Part shown: piece by piece, positions 13,003 through 23,424 of the stretch
Layout: each line of letters starts with the position of its first letter
Numbering within the stretch: the stretch's first letter is position 1
From: Steromphala cineraria
Taxonomy: Eukaryota; Mollusca; Gastropoda; Trochida; Trochidae
Direction of reading: 5' to 3'
Length of the DNA stretch: 64,000 nt
Assembly: GCA_916613615.1 (NCBI GenBank)
Contig: OU744720.1
Location: forward strand, 74,489,338-74,553,337
Position numbers and translations under genes: made by a program
The notes under the pieces: model-generated
The model's input: only the letters and a program-made list of their open reading frames with translations
What the model was told of the DNA's origin: nothing
Databases searched by the model: none

Positions 13003-16000
13003 TAGTTTCATAACAAACAAGCAGATTATCTCGGTCGCGAGGTTATCCTCTGTGATGACAGGTGGTTATGTTGTCGGGAGTAGACGTGCAACATTTATAT
13101 TTCTGTACAATTTTGATAACGTTGGAATGAATTGACAACACATGGTACCTTTAATCAATTAAGAGTCTAAACAACATTAAGAGTCTAAAGTTATCAAGTA
13201 ATGTTATCACATTTTTATATGATATGAAAAAAATCAGCCCTGAACAAAACGTAATTTCCTAAGCTGACAACTTTACCTGATAATTATACTTTTTTTCTCA
13301 AGGTTTGTGATGATAGACTTATGTCTACAACAACAATGTGTGCATATATTCTTTAGAGAATGTATATTTATTCTTAATTTTGATTGATGCATTTGTTGAT
13401 TGATTATTCGTGTTGTGTTATATTGATAATAAATGGCTGAACTTTTGTAGTGATAGTTCCATAAATCAGATCAGAAATTATCAGATTTATAGGACAAATT
13501 GAATTATCCCGATGCATATATATAAACCATCTTGATGTTATAATTTGGATATAGTTATCACCTCATGCGACAAGTCAGCCAGACACTGCAATTTCAACTT
13601 AATAGCAACACGTCTATTCTGATAACGTACGTTAGTGTGCTTGAAAGTCACTTAACTTGATGTGTACTTAATATTGATAGCATATCCTAAATGTTTTTGA
13701 AAATCGATACTACGAAGAAGATCAATGTAGTATTTACGACGAAAGCTACTAACTTCAATCAAGTCATGTAGTGTTTACATATTTCAATCACGTTAGTCTA
13801 ACAGTACACTGAACCTGTCATAACCCGATACGTCAAATCATACCATATGAGGTGACACACCCCCTAGCGATGTGAAGCGACGGGCAGTAAGGGGAAATCA
13901 CGCCATGTAATATACCGATACCGCTACTCTCTGTAAGATGAACTGTAATTGTCCATAATCGCGTCATACACGATTTGGAGCGTAGAGATAGGTCACCATT
14001 GTACGGTTCCTATTCATACAGTTTGTCGGTAACTAGGCTGGTGACAACTCCCCCAAATTCTCGTCTCTGATTGGCTGGATAAAGTAGGCAGTTCTGAAGG
14101 TGAAGGTCGGATTTCTCGCACATGTATTTTGTATACAATCAAGCGTATTTACCTTCAGAAGGACGTAAGTCAACATTGTAAGAAGATGTAATGTAAACAA
14201 TCCAGTACACTCGCGCAGCAAGGGATAAAGGTAAGATATACTCACATGTCATGTTACATAATGATTATTTGCACGTGTTGGACCATTGGTTGCATATTAT
14301 GTAAGTTAGTATAACCACAAACCCATTAAAGCATTGATATGTACTATGAGAAATAGCGCATGGGTTAACTTAGTGCGTTTGATGCGTACGACGTAATATG
14401 ATGTGATGTTATGCGTCTTATTTGGTGTATTACTAGTGGCACACTTAACATTCAAATCGTCCATCTCTATATCTGGTTATTATTGAATCCATCAATAAGG
14501 ATTGAAATAATTATATATTCAACGATAACGGAACTGCGAGCTTTAAAATAGCGTTGTTAAACAACATCTTCAAACATCTAATGAATCAACACAACATATT
14601 GAGCTCTATGCCTTATAAATATTTCCTTTGTATCGATATACAACCCATCCATGCGTGACAATGGCTTATCATTGTTTATCTGGGTGTGGGTTGTTTTTGT
14701 TTATAGATCTCGTGTCTATGACTCAGCATCTTGATTTCTTAATATAACTTACCTCAATTTGACCTGACATGGAAAGTTTACAGCATGTGGGGTCAATAGT
14801 TGCCTTCATCGCTCTTTGTGTCTACATGTGCTTGATTTGTGTAAATATACAACAGATGTTCGAGCCTTACCGAATGGTACTCTGGTAGAGCGCCCGTCCA
14901 TCATCATGACAGTAACCAATATGTACTTATACTGTTTTGATGCAAAGAGTTATATTAGCACGTCTATCATTGATGTAATGGTTAAAGGAAGAATGCGTCT
15001 CGATTGCAAGTTTGGTAATGCATGTTCCTCAAATTGAATTTTCACAATGGTTATATTTGTTCAGGGAGAATTGACGATATGTTGTAAATCACTGATGAGA
15101 TTTATTTAATTTTTACATTCTTTAAATTTTCATTGATTTCAATTTTAACTGATTATTCTTATGTAATGGGTCTCAACTACAACAATGGTGACGGTCTCAA
15201 CTACAACAATGGTGACATTTTAAAAGTCGTTTACCGTCGATATTTTACAATGACATATTTGGTAGAGAGGATGAAGATACGTCATTTATTTTATTTAATT
15301 TTAACTTATTCATTTGTATTGATTTTTATTTTATCTTAATATCGTATTAGAAAGATTCTAAATATGGCATCAATGGAGATGCATTTACATCAAATTAATA
15401 TTTTTTGTGTTGTTTTATTAACATCAGGGACTCGTGATGATGATTTGAACGTCGTTGATTTGATATATTTCATTTTCAACTAATCGGTTACCTTAATTAG
15501 ATTTGATCTGAATATATTCAGTTATACTGCTTCTGCATCTGTAGATTATGACACTAAATGTCATCTAAATCAGTTTTACTCGAGACCATGAAAAGTTCTT
15601 TTCCTTCACCATTTCAAATAGTTTTCATTCTATTTCGAAAATAAGTACCAAATTGCTTTATAATGTTCATACGAGTTTATTGGTCACATATTGTGTAACT
15701 GTTCGAGAGCTGCATAAAACTATATGTTGTATTGATTACAGAATGATTGTCTATTCAACAGTCATAAAACACGTATATACGTGCATTTGGAATATTTTCT
15801 AAATCAATTACTGTAAAAAAAATGTTTACAATCATCTTTTATTTACTAGTATTGAAGGAACAAAAGGGTATCAATCTGAGAACTTGTAAGAATCATGTTG
15901 TAACATAATGTCTAGTCAAACTATCCACGCAGCTTGAACATCAAGGTTAACTTCGTTTTCACGTCTATGACCTTTTTGAAGGGCAACTGTAAATCATTAT

Positions 16001-17692
16001 CAAACAGAACAGTTAGCCATGAAGAAACTGATTATACATCGGAACACCTCTTTCAGCAAACGTATCAAGTAAAATTATTACAAAACTCAGTTTTCTCATT
16101 GACAAAGCACATCAATCATTCTCCTTCGTCTTCATCCAATGGCGAATGCTGAAATATATACAAGGTTTAAAAAGTGTTTACACTTACACCAAGAATTGAA
16201 AGAAAGTGAATTACGCTTCACCTAGTTTCCACGTAATGTTACACCATGGGTTCGGGATGGGTGTTATTTTAGGAACATAATCGACATGACGTTACTTTAC
16301 GTCACAAAGATTTAATATCCCCCTACTCTACACATAAGCCTCCACTGGCATGTGGTAAGGTGTATTTATCTGAGGTCATTATCAATAGTAAAGGAACACT
16401 TAGTCTTGCCATGGATCGTAGCTCACAATATTTCAACTCACCAAAAATTACCTTGCCCTACGAAAAACATCATTGAAAGGTAGTTTTGATTTTAAATGAT
16501 AAACCTCATTAAGGCTGTTGTCAATTGTGAAAAATATCAGTTTATTAAGAATAAATATATCAGCGACTGAGTGTTAGTCTAGAGAGCACTGTTCGACTCT
16601 ATATGGTTCACAGTACTACACTCGTCAGAGGGGTCCTCGCTAGATCGTACGATATCTGTAGCAACATCTCACACTGTGTGTAAGATAAATGTATGGGCTG
16701 ATACACGGAAGAAAAACATCTTGCTTCCTTGAAAACAGCCGTGTTATTTTGGGGAACAGGTGAAGAGGATCTTATTTTAGCAACAAAGTTATAATTTCCA
16801 TCCGTGATTTCTTGGGAAAAGTTATTATTTCGAGGGAGTGAAAAGTGTGTCAATTATAGGCTACATCATGTGAAACGGGTAAATTAAGTCGAAATATTTT
16901 GAAAAGTAACATTCCTTATAAAACTTATTTTATAAATGATGTAATTTATTAGAATTATCCGCCGATTTTAGAGAATTTTCACTGTATTAAATTGATATTA
17001 TAATAAACAACATAAAGTTATAAATTGAGTTTCAGAGCATTTATTTTTGGAATAAGTAGTTGGCAGTTATGCATTTTTTAGAATTTCAAAAATACTGTAA
17101 AGTATCCCTTTGGTCGTGAAATCATTCTCTTGGTAGCTCTTCTACAATGAAACCACATCAGAACCATCCTTTCAAATTAAAAAGCACGATTTTCTGGTAA
17201 AAACTTCTATATATTGACACTTTTATTTTCACAAGAAAGAAATATTTCAAGAATTCCTTGCCATTTCTTTGTATGCCACCTGCATGTCTTTCAATGTTTC
17301 ATTCATTAAACGTTGATATTGATGTTGTTCTATGCTGTTATTCCAACCACCGGCTGTAATAGCATCCAGACAAGGGTACAACAGACGAGTCAAAAATAGT
17401 CGGTGTCTAGTGGTATTTATCCACAGGCCCCTCGTTATCAGCGTTGTGCTACTGTTAGGTGGAGTGGTATACTCCTCTAGTCAGATCAAGACGCTCCATT
17501 ACCTACAGTAGCTACGCCTCTTCAGACATGATAACCGCGTTGCTAGTTAGACCTTCCAGTCACCCAGTTGCATCCAGAGGGTATTATGTAGACTACCATT
17601 TAGTCTCAGAAGTATTTTCTCTTTCAATATTGACATGTATTATAACAAAATGGATCCCAGGAGATGTTTTAACTTCTAAAGTATTTAGATTG
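13003..17692. other. Gene-poor sequence
   Basis: No gene is recognised. A 24-bp direct duplication (GGTCTCAACTACAACAATGG unit) lies at 15169-15216. The frames at 14816-15037, 15934-16152 and 17459-17788 (+) do not resemble proteins and have no splice context that would extend them. Confidence 0.35.
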
Positions 17693-17783
17693 CTTCTAAA
17701 GCTGAGTGATCTAGATTTGCTATACTTTTCTAGACTGGGTTGGTCATCAATTGAATATTTTAGCTTTAGGGTCTGGATGACAT
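17693..17783 (-). repeat. Mini inverted-repeat element, copy 2
   Basis: Reverse-orientation copy of the element at 4960-5050. Reading the minus strand, TGTCATCCAGACCCTAAAGC leads into GATGACCAACC and the AGTCTAGAAAAGTATAGCAA core and ends in CTCAGCTTTAGA. The differences from copy 1 are scattered single bases. Confidence 0.65.
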
Positions 17784-18440
17784 ACTAGGTGTTATGTAGA
17801 CTTGATTAGGCTCTTGGTGATATTATGTCTTAAATGTCATATAAACTACAGACACTATTTGAAATTCAGTGTACACTTGTTTTCATGCAAATGCTTGTCC
17901 AGAAGCAGATGGGACATTATATTCAGGATGGCATTATAACAATTAAGGTTGGACATCTAGAGACTTCGACTTCTCAGAAAACTAGTGATTGTTTGACATT
18001 ACCACAGAACCGCAAACTCTTTAGTGTTACGTTCACTCGAAGTTTACCTGAGCTTTAGACGTATACTTTGAAAAAGCAAATCTTGATTTTGGGATGACTT
18101 GTAAATGCAATGGTATTGGTTTAAGCTCATTCCCTATACATAAGAATAAAAAGATTGTAAGATTGTGTTTTGCTTGAAACTAAAAGTTTGTCTAGTATGA
18201 GCCCGTATTCTTGATTTTGTGTAATGCACTCGTGCCATTGTGAAGTCATGAAAAAAAAATTCTATATACTAGATAAGTACGTACATATCCATAAAGGACA
18301 GAATTACATCTAAGTAAATAAGATTACCTCACAAAAGCGACAACAAATGTTGTTAATTGCAGGGGGTTTTTTTCAACCAAGAATGCAGTTCTATAATGAA
18401 CGCCCCATTTTCAATTAAGCTATGCAAATCAATTTCTCTA

Positions 18441-18475
18441 CCTCAAATTAATCAAAGGTGTTCACACAAAAATGA
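18441..18475 (-). repeat. Possible fragment of the GGGGCAGTAGC MITE
   Basis: The phrase AAAGGTGTTCACACAAAAAT also occurs inside MITE copy C (near 60271). No inverted ends flank it here, so this would be a short internal remnant. Weakly supported. Confidence 0.3.
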
Positions 18476-18875
18476 CTTCCAGTGATGATTCTTGTTTTAA
18501 ACTTAATGATTTCATCACCGACAATCGGGTTGAGTAGTGAGATGATTGACTTTATGAAGATAAACTATTTGACATAAACTATTTATGATTGAGAAAATCT
18601 ATGAAACTACCAAACTTTGAAAAAATAACGTCCTGATTGGCAATGTTCTTGATTGGTTAAAAAGTTTTTTGGCAACATAACAATATAGGGAATATACGTA
18701 AAGCTTCTTAACTGTTTTACATACCACACTTTGTTATACTAATTGGGCAAGTAGGTATGTGTTTATCCCATTACCGGCGGTGTAAGACACCTCAATAATG
18801 TTTTGTAGTCTACAGTATAAGCTAAATATATACAAGCAGTCTCGTGTCCCCGTGGCCTACCTCGATAACAGAAGC

Positions 18876-21004
18876 GAGTCATTCTCAAAAAAAGGTGCAA
18901 TTCTGGACACAAAATTTTAAAAAAAATTATGAAACATTTTGGTAATTAATTTTCGCAAATGGGTAAGTGTATATCAAAGACATGTGAAAAATACAAAATT
19001 AATGCTTAATGATGTTCAGTAAGTCTGTTGCTGATTAATTAATTAGTGTATGTGATCATGAGTGTCTTTCCTGTAACAATACTGTTTTGACCAAGAAATC
19101 TGAAATTAATGTTATATCTTAAATTTTTCTATTTAGGTCAATTTATTTTATTCTTTTACACCACTTGCAAATAATAAAACTTAACATTAAACTACTTTAA
19201 GGTTTAGATTAAGGGAACAACTGTGTTCATATGTAAACAGAGGACCAGTTTACACTTTCAAAACCTATAAATGTCAAAATAAATGATTTAAAGAAAATTA
19301 TTTCAACTGAATTGGACATCTACTTAGTTAAATTCCATTTCAGGATATTGTCAACATGTTATCATTATTAATTAGGGCCTATTTAAAAGAATTAATGGAG
19401 TTACAGGAAAGACATTCATGTTATGTGAAAGACACTTTATGTGACTGGAAAGGCAAAAAAAACTAAATATTTATGAAGTGTACTGATATTTCAAAATATT
19501 GTGTAGTCTTATTAGTTGAGAACATTTGATTATTGCACAAATTTCTCATGATATCCTTGAGTTATCAATAGAGTGTGATTTTGAAAAAAAGTTATGTCGC
19601 CAATAATTGTTACAGGAAAGACATCAAATGTTACGAAAGATATGATTAATTAAGTTTATCCATTTTCAAAGTGACTGCATTGATAATGACATGTAAGACT
19701 ACCATAATATATCGAAGAACCAATTCAGAAAACAGTTTGTAATCAGTTTGTATCTTGTTTGATGGTATATATGGTAAATTGCAACTCTCAGTATTTACAA
19801 TATATGCAGAAATAATGTTAAGTCTTTACCGTAACAATAAAGTCTTTGCAGTAACTAAAATCAATTATTATTTATGACCCTTAGACACTGACAAATAATA
19901 AATAATTATGCTCCTTATCTTTTTGGGGTATTTCTACTATTAATTATCAGCTTATTAACTTCAAGATTTCTCCTCTTTGTATTTTGACACCAGTAATCAT
20001 GCAAACATTCTTTACTGTAACGGAGTCAAGTCTTTGCAATAACAAGTTCTGATAAGTCCATGTTGTGTAAATATATGCCTTCTATCTTACAATATGAAAT
20101 AATGAACATTAAACTAATACTTAATGTTTTTGAAATATGTGATGAAAAAATAAATGTTAAGTTCTTTTATTCATTAAATAAAACAAATAGTGATGAAATG
20201 TCTTTACTGTAACAATGTTATCTTTCCTGTAACATACTTTTGTTACAGGATAGACTGTTACATTAAAGACAATATCTCTTTGACACTACAATTAAAGATA
20301 ATGACTGATCCCTCAAGCGAGCCAGACTTAAGGCTTGTGTTGCTTTCGACAACCCAGATTTAATGAACTGGTGATAAGTTACACAAACATAACAGCAGTT
20401 TTGAAATATGTGTTACAGTAAAGACATCGGCAATTTCTACTCTCTAAAATCTGAACTTCAACTAATTTTTTTATAAAAAGTATATTGTCTGAAGCCCAGA
20501 TTAAAGTGTTTGCTTTGTCAATCAGAAACTAACATTGAGCATGACAAGAAATATATTTTCCAGAAATCAAGGGATCATCAATTATTTCATGATAATATGG
20601 TACTGTTACAGGAAAGACATAATTTTCTGTGACAGACATAAAAAGTGAAAATTAATATGAAAATTTACTCTATATAAGGTTTGATTAATGTAGGGAATAT
20701 CATAATAGATGTTTCTATCAACAACCAGTGGAAAAAAGTACATCCCAAACTCATTCACCAAATGACAGACTCTTGTAGGTCTAAATTCCTTTGCTGGGAC
20801 ATGGGAAATTACGTCTTCTGATTTTGTAAAAATCAAATAAAAAAATAGATTGAGCATTAATTTATATTTGAAAGTGTTCTTTTGTGTATCAAATATATAA
20901 GCTTCAATCTGAAAGTGAAATCTTATCAAATTTAAATGTTATTTATTAAATAAAGACGGTAGAAAGTGGCGGACAGGAATTTCACAAACTTTTGAGAATG
21001 ACTC
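18876..21004. mobile_element. 2.1-kb TIR element, family unknown
   Basis: The ends are GAGTCATTCTCAAAA (18876-18890) and its exact inverse (20990-21004). A weaker inverted similarity (GTG.AATTC.TG) continues for about 25 bp more. The sequence AAGC abuts both outer edges (18872-18875 and 21005-21008) and fits a 4-bp target-site duplication. The interior is AT-rich, and the only frame above 100 codons (20606-20929, -) resembles no transposase known to me. It holds the 16-bp motif array described separately. A non-autonomous DNA transposon is the simplest reading; I cannot assign a superfamily. Confidence 0.6.
19063..20640. repeat. Array of a 16-bp motif in both orientations
   Basis: The consensus is TGTTACAG(G/T)AAAGACA, or its complement TGTCTTT(C/A)CTGTAACA. 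Good copies lie at 19063 (reverse), 19400, 19608, 20241, 20256, 20411 and 20604 (forward), and at 19821, 20007, 20198 and 20218 (reverse). Degenerate partners lie at 19419, 19629, 19841, 20029 and 20624. Groups recur about every 190-215 bp, and within a group the two copies are usually 20-22 bp apart. Block 20198-20271 holds two reverse then two forward copies, forming an imperfect palindrome. Its function is unknown; protein-binding sites or a replication or transposition signal are possibilities. Confidence 0.7.
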
Positions 21005-21008
21005 AAGC

Positions 21009-22329
21009 ATGTACTGCTTAACGTGACTTCTTCTCAGAACCTTTCTTGCATACGTTTGCTAATGAAATAAACATGCACCTTACCGCATTTTCAACAACTA
21101 GGTTTTACGTCATGGGCTTGACTGGGTCTTTAAAAATGTTCTTTGGATTTCGTTAAATTACAGTTGAAAAGTTCTTGGTTTTAATCATCTGTAATTTCCC
21201 CTTTAATTATTTCAGAATTTCCGTGTTTTGGATTTTTCTACATCTGAATAGAAATAACTTGGATGTATATGCTTGCGAAGGAGATTGTATAAGCACGTTG
21301 GCAAAAACATTGAATACACGTGGTTGTAATAAACAGGTAGTCTTCAGGTAAATATCATCTTGTCAGGTTGTATATACATCTGTACCGCGGACACTGTACA
21401 GATATATTTGGTTAAGTTATCGTGACCAGAAGACAGTGAAGTTGATCAGAAATAAATAGAAGAATGAGCCAAACATCGAAAATTGCCGAATTGAAGTCAT
21501 GTTTTACTTGCTTTTAATCTCCAAAAAAAATTTAAAAAATCAATTTTGTTTAAACCATAGCAAATTAGAAGGAACTTCATAGATTCATTGTCATTTTCTC
21601 ACATTTCTGTGATCTTTTATATACTTATTGATATATAGATACTTATATGTGTATGAACAAAGTCAGGGTGGAGACAGTAGAAGCAACATGGTTGTGATAG
21701 ATTCCTGCAAAGTGTACATATGAGTGTTTTTTTCTTGTAGGACAACCATATATTATTCATGACATATATAGAAAATACAAGACATAGAGGCAGACACACA
21801 TCTAAGCAACACACAGTGGTCTGCATTCAGAGACAGATATATTTACAAAGAAAGAACAGAATATGTCAGAGAGATAGATGCAAACAAGTAGGCGTCAATA
21901 TGAATCGCAGATGGTGTACCATTAGCACTATGCGGTATGCTTGCTGTGTATATCTGTCTCCACCGAGACGCTATATGCCTCACGTAATGCTGTTTACATC
22001 TGGAGAATGGGGCTACACTCCATTGTTTCTCGCTTCTCTATACACACTTCCAGAAACTCTGCGGGAACGAAATTCTTGTGGTTAACAGATTTCCCTTTCC
22101 TTGACTTGTCCTTGAACCATTCTTTAATAGTTCCAAGCTGAATTACAGTGTTGACGTGTCTTGCCCTTCGCACTTACATATAGTACTGAGTAACCGTTCA
22201 TCCTGATTCGTAACTTCGTATATTCGTATTTGTGGTTGTTTGGGGTTACAGTAATATTTTGTAGTACAGCATTTGCATTCAATGTTCCTCATCCCACACG
22301 ATATTAAGGGTATACATAAGCATGTGCTT
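21009..22329. other. Intergenic sequence between two mobile elements
   Basis: No gene is recognised. Overlapping plus-strand frames (21759-22141) are unlike any family I know and are bounded by random stops. This is the unduplicated flank to the left of the Polinton-like element. Confidence 0.35.
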
Positions 22330-22335
22330 AGTGTT
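22330..22335 (+). repeat. Target-site duplication AGTGTT (left)
   Basis: AGTGTT directly precedes the left terminal repeat and recurs directly after the right one at 31540-31545. A 6-bp duplication is the hallmark of Polinton/Maverick integration by a retrovirus-type integrase. Confidence 0.75.
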
Positions 22336-22450
22336 TGATGAATAGAAAATGACAGTTCAACATCACCTATCGCCGGAGCCGAGTTATTTATAGAAACACG
22401 TCATTATGGTGCAATAACCAGCCTATTGTTAGAAACGGAATTTCCCATGT
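22336..22450 (+). repeat. Left terminal inverted repeat of Polinton-like element
   Basis: It starts TGATGAATAGAAAATGACAG and pairs with 31425-31539. By eye the two differ at only a few positions, mostly in the inner 20 bp. The similarity stops after CCCATGT. The outer part is repeated once more inside the element at 22692 because of a tandem duplication. Confidence 0.85.
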
Positions 22451-23039
22451 ATTAGTATAGCAAACGCCCGATTACAACCACCGCCCAGCTCGTTTAAATA
22501 CCAAACATGTTGGGACAGGTCAAGACAGGTCTTAACAGGTTGGACGAGGTCACTGTTGAGGGGTGCTTCACGGCAGTCCCATTCATAAGCGCATTGAAAG
22601 GCGTGGGAGATTGCAACCTAATACCCCCTCTATGTTATTGCTATGGTTTACCATGTATTTTACACATGATCGTTACAGGTAGTGTTTAGAAAGAAAATGA
22701 CAGTTCAACATCACCTATCGCCGGAGCCGAGTTATTTATAGAAACACGTCATTATGGTGCAATAACCAGCCTATTGTTAGAAACGGAATTTCCCATGTAT
22801 TAGTATAGCAAACGCCCGATTACAACCACCGCCCAGCTCGTTTAAATACCAAACATGTTGGGACAGGTCAAGACAGGTCTTAACAGGTTGGACGAGGTCA
22901 CTGTTGAGGGGTGCTTCACGGCAGTCCCATTCATAAGCGCATTGAAAGGCGTGGGAGATTGCAACCTAATACCCCCTCTATGTTATTGCTATGGTTTACC
23001 ATGTATTTTACACATGATCGTTACAGGTAGTGTTTAGAA
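22344..23039 (+). repeat. 348-bp tandem duplication including the left TIR
   Basis: Positions 22344-22691 and 22692-23039 are apparently identical. Each unit holds most of the terminal repeat and about 230 bp of leader, including an identical 60-codon frame (22507-22689 and 22855-23037). The junction reads AGTGTTTAGAA before the second AGAAAATGAC, so the target-like AGTGTT also precedes the internal TIR copy. Identity implies that the event is very recent. Confidence 0.85.
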
Positions 23040-23059
23040 TGAACTCATCTTAAAGAGCC

Positions 23060-23067
23060 TATAAAAG
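23060..23067 (+). promoter_or_regulatory. TATA box of the polymerase gene
   Basis: TATAAAAG sits 357 bp upstream of the polymerase ATG and just inside the duplicated terminal region. A start about 30 bp downstream would fall in CATTCAGTAACAAGC. The leader that follows has stops in all frames, so it is untranslated. Confidence 0.45.
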
Positions 23068-23424
23068 GAAGGGCAACAGAATTAAATAGCATTCAGTAAC
23101 AAGCAGTCAGCGAGAAAGGACACTTGGAAACATTTCTCCGGCATTGTCAAGTGATAAGGAGTTTTAAGGTGATTCATACTCAGTGTAATCAGACATCATT
23201 TAACTGTAGCTTAACAGAAAATACTTTTATTGAAATATGTTAGTCTCAAAAGATAGTAATATTTCTACCAATAAAGGTTGTTATTTGCTTTATTTTCATA
23301 ACATTATGTATGGTAACACTGATAAGAGTTCAAGAAATGGAGAGTGTGGTAATGAATAAACGCAAACGAAACTCCCATTGGTAAAACTGAAGTAGACTTA
23401 ATATAGGTTTTCCCGTTATCTAGG

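Noticed and set aside
14860..14905. tRNA-like string (CTCTGGTAGAGCGCCCGTCC)
   Set aside because: It resembles a D-arm/A-box, but no T-arm or acceptor pairing follows. At most a SINE or tRNA relic.
15169..15216. 24-bp direct duplication as a coding repeat
   Set aside because: The frame across it is short and without other support; a simple local duplication.
4960..17783. Hammerhead ribozyme in the mini-elements
   Set aside because: No CTGATGAG plus CGAAAC core pair could be found in either copy.
17459..18058. Frames of 109 and 74 codons
   Set aside because: They partly cover the mini-repeat; the composition looks random and there is no neighbouring exon.
20606..20929. 107-codon minus-strand frame in the 2.1-kb element as a transposase
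   Set aside because: No DDE motif, and it ends in one of the 16-bp motifs (ATGTCTTTCCTGTAA). Too short and unlike any transposase.
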